Positions 7,314 through 12,759 of a DNA stretch of 12,801 nucleotides are shown here, piece after piece. Origin of the DNA: CAYXWM01 sp964468805 (GTDB taxonomy: Bacteria; Bacillota; Clostridia; Lachnospirales; WRBF01); assembly GCA_964468805.1 (NCBI GenBank), contig CAYXWM010000066.1, positions 1-12,801 of the forward strand. Direction: 5' to 3'. The notes below the pieces were generated by a model. That model made no database searches. It saw nothing but the letters and a program-made list of their open reading frames with translations, and was not told the origin of the DNA. Position 1 is the stretch's first letter. Every line of letters starts with the position of its first letter. The translations under genes and the position numbers were made by a program.

Positions 7314-8298
7314 CCGGCAAGGCTCCTCCTACCGATGCGGAATCCGCTTGGAAAAGTACGGTCAAGTAATTTGATATATAATCCTTCATTTCTTGACCTT
7401 TAACAAAAACTATATTGCAACGTTGCAAGGCTTTCTTTACCGTTGCGGCGGGCATAATATCAAATTTTTCCGATAACAAAGAAGTATTTTCCGGGTCTGC
7501 CGTTACGGAACCTATGGAGTTTTCGTAATCCTTCAAGAAAGCATCTACGGATTCTTTGGATAAGCCCTCTCTGAAAATTACCACACCGGTTACCAAAGGA
7601 TGTTCGCTTACCTTGTTCCATTCTTCCGTCATATCCAAGGCTATTCTCAAGTCTTGATTTTTTGAAAGTACGGTGGTAACAAAAGGCTCCGGCAACATAG
7701 CAAGCTTGGATTGTCCGGCTATAAGCAAACTTGCCAATTCCGTGGCTTCGCTTTTAAACTCCACGGTAACATCGGCTTCCACTCCGTTTGCTTGCAGAAT
7801 ATGCTTTAAAGTATACTCCGGAGTAGTACCTTTTCCTACGGTTTCTATGGTTTTTCCTTTTAAATCTTCAACGGAATTTATTGAGTTGCCGTTTTCCAGC
7901 ATATAAAGCACGCCTAAGGTATTAACCGCCGCTACTTTTACCTTGCCTTTGCTTTTGTTATACAAAACGGAAGCCAAGTTGCAGGGTACAGCGGCTATAT
8001 CCGTATCGCCCTTGATGATTTCCGCTGAAATTTGGTCAGCAGCACCAACTATGTTAAAACTGTAATCAGTACCGCCGGCAACTTCGTTTTTCTCCATCAA
8101 CCCCAACATACCCAGCCCGGTGGCTCCTTTTAATACGGTGACCTTTAAAGGCTCCTTGGGAGTTTCCGATGGAGTGGGAGTTGCGGACGGTGACGCTTCC
8201 GGAGAAGGTTTGGGGCTTTCCTGTGCCGGCTTATCGACAGGGGTATTACAAGCGGACAGTAAAAATGCCAAGCATAATAACATACATAATTTCTTCAT
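7288..8298 (-). CDS. ABC transporter substrate-binding lipoprotein, NMT1/SsuA-like
   Basis: Membrane-anchored solute receptor of the importer. I choose the ATG at 8298 (336 residues): it opens a clean lipoprotein signal peptide MKKLCMLLCLAFLLSAC with lipobox LSAC and lipidated Cys17, and AAGGGTG lies five bases upstream. A longer reading from a TTG at 8346 adds 16 residues and spoils the signal peptide. Residues 18-50 are a Pro/Ser/Thr/Glu-rich linker, and the binding domain begins at LKVTVLKGATGLG. Segments such as GDTDIAAVPCNLASVLYN, SVEDLKGKTIETVGKGTTPEY and KLAMLPEPFVTTVL are typical of the NMT1/THI5 and SsuA-like fold. No THI-box riboswitch or other metabolite leader is recognisable upstream, so the ligand stays open. 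First gene of the operon. Confidence 0.88.
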   Translation of the reverse strand: MKKLCMLLCLAFLLSACNTPVDKPAQESPKPSPEASPSATPTPSETPKEPLKVTVLKGATGLGMLGLMEKNEVAGGTDYSFNIVGAADQISAEIIKGDTDIAAVPCNLASVLYNKSKGKVKVAAVNTLGVLYMLENGNSINSVEDLKGKTIETVGKGTTPEYTLKHILQANGVEADVTVEFKSEATELASLLIAGQSKLAMLPEPFVTTVLSKNQDLRIALDMTEEWNKVSEHPLVTGVVIFREGLSKESVDAFLKDYENSIGSVTADPENTSLLSEKFDIMPAATVKKALQRCNIVFVKGQEMKDYISNYLTVLFQADSASVGGALPDEGFYYMD

Positions 8299-8382
8299 AA
8301 TTACACCCTTTTTATCCTTGCCTATTGGAACAATTTTTCTGTACAACTTACGTAAAAATCATAGTCAAACACTTCCATTTTC

Positions 8383-8413
8383 ATTATGCAACAAATATAT
8401 CATTTACAGTCAA
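8383..8413 (-). promoter_or_regulatory. Candidate sigma-A promoter for the ABC-aag operon
   Basis: On the minus strand TTGACT (8413-8408) is a good -35 element. A -10 is less clear: TGCATA at 17-bp spacing or CATAAT at 19-bp spacing. The leader to the lipoprotein ATG would be about 75-80 bases. A second TTGACT lies at 8369-8364 with only a poor -10. The 292-base divergent gap 8299-8590 otherwise shows no repeat or riboswitch. Confidence 0.3.
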
Positions 8414-8533
8414 TTTATTACAGTGTTATGCATATTTTCACCGGTCGCAGATAAAATTTTTAATCCTTTGGGCAAAAGATATAAAGTTTTTCCTTCCTTA
8501 AATATTGGGATAATTTTAAATTATAGCAATATA

Positions 8534-8562
8534 TCGACAAAGGGTCAATAAAATTGTAAAAT
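8534..8562 (+). promoter_or_regulatory. Candidate sigma-A promoter for ogg
   Basis: TCGACA (8534-8539) and TAAAAT (8557-8562) are separated by 17 bases and lie 28 bases before the ogg ATG, leaving a short leader that holds the AGGA-type ribosome binding site at 8577-8580. Confidence 0.42.
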
Positions 8563-8590
8563 AGAGAAAAGCCTATAGGAAAGTGAGCAT

Positions 8591-9451
8591 ATGAAAACAG
8601 AAATTTTTGCGGACAAAGTTATCATCAGTGAATATGACAGCTTTGACATAGAAGAAACCCTGGAATGTGGGCAGTGTTTCAGATTTTTTAAAATAGCCGA
8701 GAAACACTATAAAATTATTGCCCATGCCAAGGAATTATATATATATCAGCATGAGGGTGTTACGGAATTTTATCCTACCACAATTGAAGAATTTAAGGAT
8801 TTGTGGGTTCATTATTTCGACTTGGAGCGGGATTATACCCAAATAAAACAAAGTCTGGCTCAAAACGACCCTGTTTTATGCAAGGCAATAGAATTTGCCG
8901 GCGGTATACGCATATTAAATCAAGACCCTTTCGAGACCATAATTTCCTTTATAGTTTCACAAAACAATCGTATACCCATGATTAAAAAGGTAATCGATAA
9001 TATGTCCCGTCAATTTGGGGACAAGCTTACTGAAGATTACGCCTTTCCTACTTTACAACAGTTTGCGGAACGCAGTTTGGAAGAAATATGCGAATGCAAA
9101 ACCGGTTTCCGAGGAAAATATATTATGGACGCTGTAAGCAAAATTTCCGGCGGTTTAGTTGATTTACAGGGCTTTAAAGTCAAACAAACCACCGACCTGA
9201 AAAAGGAACTTATGAGTATCTACGGCATAGGTTCCAAGGTTGCGGATTGTATTTTGCTGTTTTCCTGCTCAAGACACGAAGTCTTTCCAACGGATGTTTG
9301 GGTAAAGCGTATTATGAGCGAACTTTATTTAAGTGAGTCCGCAACCCTAAACGACATCGCCAAAGCCGCCGCAGAAATGTTCGGCGACAAAGCCGGCTTT
9401 GCACAACAATACCTATTCCATTACGCCAGAGTACATAATATCGGAAAATAA
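8591..9451 (+). CDS. ogg: 8-oxoguanine DNA glycosylase/AP lyase (OGG1-like, HhH-GPD)
   Basis: Bifunctional base-excision repair enzyme that removes 8-oxoguanine opposite C and can cut the abasic strand. The 286 residues contain the OGG N-terminal domain with ECGQCFRF (25-32), then the helical glycosylase domain with SQNNRIPMI (123-131, matching the human SSNNN region). The helix-hairpin-helix reads YGIGSKVADC (211-220). K216 aligns with the Schiff-base lysine K249 of human OGG1, and D235 in FPTDVW aligns with D268. All catalytic residues are therefore present. It is divergent from the ABC-aag operon with its own likely promoter, placing two DNA glycosylase genes about 2.6 kb apart on either side of the importer genes. 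An AlkA-type activity is a less likely alternative, given the GQCFRF N-terminal domain. Confidence 0.92.
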   Translation: MKTEIFADKVIISEYDSFDIEETLECGQCFRFFKIAEKHYKIIAHAKELYIYQHEGVTEFYPTTIEEFKDLWVHYFDLERDYTQIKQSLAQNDPVLCKAIEFAGGIRILNQDPFETIISFIVSQNNRIPMIKKVIDNMSRQFGDKLTEDYAFPTLQQFAERSLEEICECKTGFRGKYIMDAVSKISGGLVDLQGFKVKQTTDLKKELMSIYGIGSKVADCILLFSCSRHEVFPTDVWVKRIMSELYLSESATLNDIAKAAAEMFGDKAGFAQQYLFHYARVHNIGK

Positions 9452-9481
9452 AACCGGTAGGTTATCCAATGATTTTTTTAA

Positions 9482-9551
9482 TAAAGTCTTTTTAAAAGGT
9501 GTTTGGGGAAAACTTTTCTTCAGAAAAAGTTTTCCCCAAGGTCTTAATCTT
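9482..9551 (+). repeat. Hairpin repeat, copy H2
   Basis: TTGGGGAAAACTTTT (9503-9517) and AAAAGTTTTCCCCAA (9525-9539) form a perfect 15-bp stem with a CTTCAGA loop. It matches copy H1 (5397-5464) in both flanks and stem. Relative to H1 a C-G pair (5423/5446) has become an A-T pair (9509/9533), so both arms changed together. It begins 30 bases after the ogg stop, is not followed by a T-tract, and abuts repeat B1 one base later. Confidence 0.85.
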
Positions 9552-9552
9552 C

Positions 9553-9701
9553 TTATACTATTTCTTAGCTAATGTATAGATATATTTACTACTGTTCATA
9601 AGCGTTCACTCCCTGCGTTTTAAAAACCGCAGAAAAACACCTGTTCGTTCACATTCACAGTTGATCAAATATATCTATATTTTTAAAAAGAAATAGTATT
9701 A
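9553..9701. repeat. Terminal-inverted-repeat element B1 (about 149 bp)
   Basis: TTATACTATTTCTT (9553-9566) is inverted at 9688-9701 with 13 of 14 bases matching. After an unmatched eight-base gap on each side, TATAGATATATTT (9575-9587) is inverted perfectly at 9667-9679. The centre holds another small stem, CTGCG (9613-9617) with CGCAG (9628-9632), and a direct repeat CGTTCAC (9603-9609, 9646-9652). There is no open frame of note. Its ends recur at 10389-10500. It ends 31 bases before the rpiB ATG, so rpiB is transcribed through it or from within it. Confidence 0.75.
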
Positions 9702-9732
9702 TATCCCACACAGCATTTTAAGGAGAGATAAC

Positions 9733-10182
9733 ATGAAAAAATTTCGTATAGCTATAGGCAGCGACCACGCAGGCTTTGATTTAAAAAACGAACTTACCGA
9801 GTATATACAATCCCTTGGGCATGAAGCCATGGATTTCGGCTGCTACTCCAAAGATTCCGTTGATTATCCTCTAATCGGCAAAACCGTTACCAAGTCAATT
9901 AAAGACGGTGCCTATGACTTGGGTATTCTGGTCTGCGGAACCGGCGTAGGCATGAGTATAGTTGCCAACAAAATAGCCGGCATTCGTGCCGTTGTCTGCT
10001 CCGACCCATTCTCCGCCATTGCATCCCGTGAACATAACGAGACAAATGTACTTTGTCTTGGCGCAAGAGTTATAGGCTCGGATTTGGCAAAACTCATAAT
10101 TAAAAGTTGGCTCCAAGCCGAGCCCCAAGCCGGCAGACATGCCATCCGTGTACAAATGATAAAAGACTTGGAAAAGGAATAA
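9733..10182 (+). CDS. rpiB: Ribose-5-phosphate isomerase B
   Basis: Cytoplasmic isomerase that interconverts ribose 5-phosphate and ribulose 5-phosphate in the pentose phosphate pathway. The 149 residues match the RpiB/LacAB family in length and motifs: GSDHAGFDLK (9-18), CGTGVGMS (68-75) with the catalytic-base C68 and T70 (C66 and T68 in the E. coli enzyme), H101 in EHNE (H99) and NVLCLGARVIG (105-115). AGGAGAG at 9721-9727 gives a five-base spacer to the ATG. The presence of Cys in CGTG argues for ribose isomerase activity; some RpiB homologues also accept allose 6-phosphate. The 281-base gap upstream is filled by repeats H2 and B1. Confidence 0.95.
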   Translation: MKKFRIAIGSDHAGFDLKNELTEYIQSLGHEAMDFGCYSKDSVDYPLIGKTVTKSIKDGAYDLGILVCGTGVGMSIVANKIAGIRAVVCSDPFSAIASREHNETNVLCLGARVIGSDLAKLIIKSWLQAEPQAGRHAIRVQMIKDLEKE

Positions 10183-10212
10183 AAAATAGTTCTACATTAA
10201 AAAAACAAACCT

Positions 10213-10259
10213 TGAGGGAGAAAACCTTTTTTAAAGGTTGAAAAAGGTTTTCTCCCTCA
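10213..10259. terminator. 19-bp perfect hairpin downstream of rpiB
   Basis: TGAGGGAGAAAACCTTTTT (10213-10231) pairs perfectly with 10241-10259 around a nine-base loop. On the plus strand no T-run follows; on the minus strand the stem is followed by AGGTTTGTTTTTTT, so it could be a back-up terminator for glnS. An alternative 7-bp hairpin (AACCTTT 10223-10229 with AAAGGTT 10233-10239) uses the same left arm. Its right edge touches repeat C1. Confidence 0.6.
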
Positions 10260-10303
10260 TACTAATTCCATTTTAACAGTAAGCAAAGTATGGAATTAGT
10301 CAT
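10259..10303. repeat. Mini-palindrome C1 with MITE-A-type ends
   Basis: ACTAATTCCAT (10261-10271) is inverted exactly at 10290-10300. The left part ATACTAATTCCATTTTAACAG resembles the outer 21-22 bases of the copies at 3904-4007 and 12530-12634. At 45 bases it is either a deletion derivative of that family or the left end of an interrupted copy. Confidence 0.6.
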
Positions 10304-10338
10304 AAACTCTCTCTTTGCAAAAAAGCCGTATATAAAAT

Positions 10339-10378
10339 AAAAAAGGTTATGCATCTTAAAAAATGCATAACCTTTTTT
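10339..10378. terminator. Bidirectional intrinsic terminator between rpiB and glnS
   Basis: GGTTATGCAT (10345-10354) and ATGCATAACC (10363-10372) form a perfect stem around CTTAAAAA, flanked by A6 (10339-10344) and T6 (10373-10378). The symmetric A/T tracts suit termination of rpiB on the plus strand and glnS on the minus strand. Confidence 0.88.
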
Positions 10379-10388
10379 ATAAACTTTG

Positions 10389-10500
10389 TAATATTTCTTA
10401 GCTAATGTAAAAAGATGATAAAAATAGTTATTTTCCAACTGTTAAAGGAAAAATGATAATTTATATGGAATTAGTATATAAATTAATAGAAATAGCATTA
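10389..10500. repeat. Composite repeat B2: B-type ends around a MITE-A-type core
   Basis: The left end contains TATTTCTTAGCTAATGTA (10392-10409), identical to 9559-9576 of B1. The right end AGAAATAGCATTA (10488-10500) matches AGAAATAGTATTA at 9689-9701. The interior (about 10412-10478) is like the core and right end of the repeat at 12530-12634: TTTTCCAACTGTTAAAGG against TTTTCTCCAACGGTTCAAGG, then ATGGAATTAGTATA. The glnS stop codon (10498-10500) lies in its right end. Confidence 0.6.
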
Positions 10501-12156
10501 CGCCTTAAATGAACTCTTCAAAGACACTATCCTGTTAAACACAGGCTTTTCTTTGTTTACATTTTTACTGTCCAAACAGAAATAACCCAGTCGCATAAAT
10601 TGGAATCTGTCCGCCAAGTCCGCATCTTTCAACGCCGGTTCGGCATATGCCTTATCCATTACTTGCAGAGAATTGGGGTTCTTTTTGAATCCACTTTCTT
10701 CCGTTTCGTCGTCTATAATAAAAGTATCGTATAAACGGGCTTCTACAGGTACTGCGTGTTTTGCGGAAACCCAGTGAATTGTACCCTTAACCTTGCGTTC
10801 GGTGAAACCGGAACCGCTCTTTGTTAGTGGGTCATAGGTAGCGTGGATTTCAATAATATTGCCCTTTTCGTCTTTTATAACATCGGTACAGGTTACAAAG
10901 TAAGCTCCTTTTAAACGAACCTCTTTGCCCGGTGACAGCCTATGGAATTTTTTCGGAGCATCTTCCATAAAGTCGTCACGCTCGATGTATAATTCTCCGG
11001 AGAAGGGTATGCTTCTTTCGCCCATTTCGGGATTTTCCGGGTTGTTTTCTATGGTCAGCATTTCTTCTTGGTCTTTGGGATAGTTTGTGATTACCAATTT
11101 AACGGGGTCAAGCACCGCCATTACTACTTTAGATTTAAGTTTTAAATCCTCTCTTACGCAAAACTCGAATTGGGCTAAATCCACCTTGCTGTGAGCCTTG
11201 GAAACACCGATTAATTCACAAAATTTGCGTATGGCCTCCGGGGTTACGCCTCGTCTGCGTATGCCTGCCAGGGTAACCAGTCTTGGGTCGTCCCAACCGT
11301 CGGCTTCTCCTGTATCCACCAATTCTTTAATGTAGCGTTTGCCCATAATGGTGTTTGTGAGAGAAAGCTTTGCAAACTCAATTTGTCTCGGTGGATTTTC
11401 AAATTCAGTTTCTTTAACCGCCCAATCATAGAAGGGTCTGTGATCCTCAAACTCCAACGTACAAAGGGAATGGGTAATCCCTTCGATGGCATCCTCCAGA
11501 GGATGAGCAAAGTCGTACATGGGATAAATACACCATTTATCCTTGGTATTATGGTGAACGGCACGAGAAATACGGTATATAACCGGGTCACGCATATTAA
11601 TGTTGGGTGATGCCATATCTATCTTTGCACGTAAAGTACGGCTTCCGTCCGGAAACTCTCCGTTTTTCATGCGGTTGAAAAGATCCAAGTTTTCTTCAAC
11701 GGAACGGTCACGGTAAGGACTGGGAGTACCGGGTTTGTTTAAGGTACCTCTGTATTCACGAACTTGGTCAGCACTTAAATCGCAAACAAACGCCTTGCCT
11801 TTTTTGATAAGTTTAATTGCACAATCATAAATTATGTCAAAATAATCGGAGGCATAGTAAAGCCTGTCTTCCCAATCAAAACCCAGCCATTTTATATCTT
11901 CGATTATGGAATTGACGTACATAACGTCTTCTTTTACGGGGTTGGTGTCATCAAAACGAAGGTTGCATTTACCGCCGTACATTTTTGCTATTCCGAAGTT
12001 AAGGCAGATGCTTTTAGCGTGACCTATATGCAAAAAGCCGTTGGGTTCCGGAGGAAAACGGGTATGAATTTTGTTAAGGTCGCCCTTTAAATCCTCATTA
12101 ATATATGCATGAATAAAATTACCGGTTGCACTCAGCGATTCATTATCAGAAATCAT
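10498..12156 (-). CDS. glnS: Glutamine--tRNA ligase
   Basis: Class I aminoacyl-tRNA synthetase that charges tRNA-Gln. Its 552 residues are close to the E. coli enzyme in length. FPPEPNGFLHIGHAKSI (34-50) holds the HIGH motif, and DTNPVKED (70-77), GITHSLCTLEFEDHRPFYDW (226-245) and GWDDPRLVTLAGIRRRG are typical of GlnRS. The C-terminal half has the two beta-barrel anticodon-binding domains, including KGTIHWVSAKHAVPVEARLYD. The KMSKS-loop motif, MSKR in E. coli GlnRS, here reads MGKR (271-274), a Ser-to-Gly change. The ATG has AAGGAG with a seven-to-eight-base spacer. It follows the small gene by 70 bases without a terminator, so both probably share the promoter at 12488-12516. No T-box leader is recognisable. 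Many Firmicutes lack GlnRS and use GatCAB instead, so its presence is informative. Confidence 0.95.
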   Translation of the reverse strand: MISDNESLSATGNFIHAYINEDLKGDLNKIHTRFPPEPNGFLHIGHAKSICLNFGIAKMYGGKCNLRFDDTNPVKEDVMYVNSIIEDIKWLGFDWEDRLYYASDYFDIIYDCAIKLIKKGKAFVCDLSADQVREYRGTLNKPGTPSPYRDRSVEENLDLFNRMKNGEFPDGSRTLRAKIDMASPNINMRDPVIYRISRAVHHNTKDKWCIYPMYDFAHPLEDAIEGITHSLCTLEFEDHRPFYDWAVKETEFENPPRQIEFAKLSLTNTIMGKRYIKELVDTGEADGWDDPRLVTLAGIRRRGVTPEAIRKFCELIGVSKAHSKVDLAQFEFCVREDLKLKSKVVMAVLDPVKLVITNYPKDQEEMLTIENNPENPEMGERSIPFSGELYIERDDFMEDAPKKFHRLSPGKEVRLKGAYFVTCTDVIKDEKGNIIEIHATYDPLTKSGSGFTERKVKGTIHWVSAKHAVPVEARLYDTFIIDDETEESGFKKNPNSLQVMDKAYAEPALKDADLADRFQFMRLGYFCLDSKNVNKEKPVFNRIVSLKSSFKA

Positions 12157-12174
12157 AACACAGCTCCTTAGTAT

Positions 12175-12222
12175 AGCGGTTTAAGTTAAATCACCAATTT
12201 ATATTATTAAAGTTAAACCGCT
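12175..12222 (-). other. Hairpin in the glnS leader
   Basis: AGCGGTTTAA (12175-12184) pairs perfectly with TTAAACCGCT (12213-12222) around a 28-base AT-rich loop that has its own small stem (TAAAT 12187-12191 with ATTTA 12197-12201). On the minus strand it lies between the small gene and glnS, ending about six bases before the glnS Shine-Dalgarno. No T-run follows, so it is not a terminator; mRNA processing, stability or control of glnS translation are possible. Confidence 0.5.
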
Positions 12223-12226
12223 TTAT

Positions 12227-12457
12227 TTATATACGGGAATTTTCGTAATCTTCATGATAAAAGACGGTATTGCAAAACGGACAGGCTCCGAACAATACCA
12301 CCTTATCGGAATTATTGTCTTTAATCTTATATTTTAAATCTACTTTCACAACTTTTCCTTGGGCGTGGCAGTCATGGTTTTCGTAGTAGTAATTTCTTGT
12401 GGCAGTAAAACCTTGGGCAGAGTTCAAAACAGACATGAAATTTTTTAATATATCCAT
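12227..12457 (-). CDS. Uncharacterised 76-residue Cys/His-containing protein
   Basis: I do not recognise a named family. The protein has no signal peptide or membrane segment. Its Cys and His residues cluster in two places: HDCH (H28, C30, H31), and ACPFCNTVFYHED (C59, C62, H68), where CPFC looks like one knuckle of a zinc ribbon, with hydrophobic strands between (KVVKVDLKYKI, DKVVLFGA). A small zinc-binding or redox CxxC protein is an inference. Support for a real gene: an ATG with GGAAGG six bases upstream, a sigma-A promoter with consensus-like elements just before it (12488-12516), and a position as first gene before glnS. Confidence 0.75.
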   Translation of the reverse strand: MDILKNFMSVLNSAQGFTATRNYYYENHDCHAQGKVVKVDLKYKIKDNNSDKVVLFGACPFCNTVFYHEDYENSRI

Positions 12458-12487
12458 TTTATACCTTCCGACTTATTTTTGACTAAG

Positions 12488-12516
12488 ATTATATACCATA
12501 AATGCTTTTTTTTCAA
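12488..12516 (-). promoter_or_regulatory. Sigma-A promoter for the small gene and glnS
   Basis: On the minus strand TTGAAA (12516-12511) and a perfect TATAAT (12493-12488) are separated by exactly 17 bases. Transcription would begin near 12480, about 23 bases before the small gene's ATG, leaving room only for its ribosome binding site. The spacer begins with an A-rich run. Confidence 0.75.
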
Positions 12517-12529
12517 CTGTCCCGTTAAA

Positions 12530-12634
12530 TATAATGATTCCATTTTAAACAGAGCACAAAAATAATTGATTTTCTCCAACGGTTCAAGGAAAAACCGATT
12601 ATTTTTGTCCTTCATCCTATTCAGAATTCGTATA
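12530..12634 (+). repeat. MITE-like palindromic repeat, copy D (105 bp)
   Basis: Matches the minus-strand reading of 3904-4007: the first 60 bases differ at three positions, and the second half is more diverged with one or two indels. Ends are TATAATGATTCC and, inverted, TATACGAATTCT. The interior pairs CACAAAAATAAT (12555-12566) with ATTATTTTTGTCC (12598-12610) imperfectly. It separates the divergent promoters at 12488-12516 and 12689-12716 and has no coding capacity. Confidence 0.82.
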
Positions 12635-12662
12635 AAAACAAAATCCTTTGGTGTTAACCTTG

Positions 12663-12691
12663 GATTTTATTTGACGTAAAGATTTTATTTG
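12663..12691 (+). promoter_or_regulatory. Direct repeat at the -35 region, possible operator
   Basis: GATTTTATTTG occurs at 12663-12673 and again at 12681-12691, an 18-base period. The second copy overlaps the proposed -35. Just upstream AAAATCC (12640-12646) is inverted at 12662-12668. A regulator site for the gene starting at 12760 is possible, but AT-rich sequence makes chance repeats likelier. Confidence 0.35.
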
Positions 12692-12716
12692 CCCTTTTGG
12701 GCTGTAGGTGTATAAT
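12689..12716 (+). promoter_or_regulatory. Candidate sigma-A promoter for the gene at 12760
   Basis: A perfect TATAAT (12711-12716) is preceded by TTGCCC (12689-12694) at a 16-base spacing. The spacer includes GCCC-TTTT-GGGC (12691-12702), a small palindrome. The predicted leader is about 37 bases and contains the ribosome binding site AAGGAG (12749-12754). Confidence 0.55.
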
Positions 12717-12759
12717 ATGTTTATTGCTTTACCGAAAAGTTAAATAATAAGGAGCATTT

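Noticed and set aside
8344..8346. TTG at 8346 as the start of the binding protein
   Set aside because: It would put 16 mostly polar and charged residues before a textbook lipoprotein signal peptide; the ATG at 8298 has a ribosome binding site.
8299..8460. THI-box or other riboswitch before the importer operon
   Set aside because: No THI-element core motifs or comparable conserved pattern could be recognised on the minus strand.
8120..8551. Plus-strand frame of 143 codons opposite the lipoprotein gene
   Set aside because: Its first part is the antisense of the Pro/Ser-rich linker and signal peptide, its second part is AT-rich intergenic sequence, and no ribosome binding site is seen.
12157..12226. 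T-box leader for glnS
   Set aside because: The gap is only 70 bases and I find no T-box consensus or terminator/antiterminator pair; the hairpin lacks a T-run.
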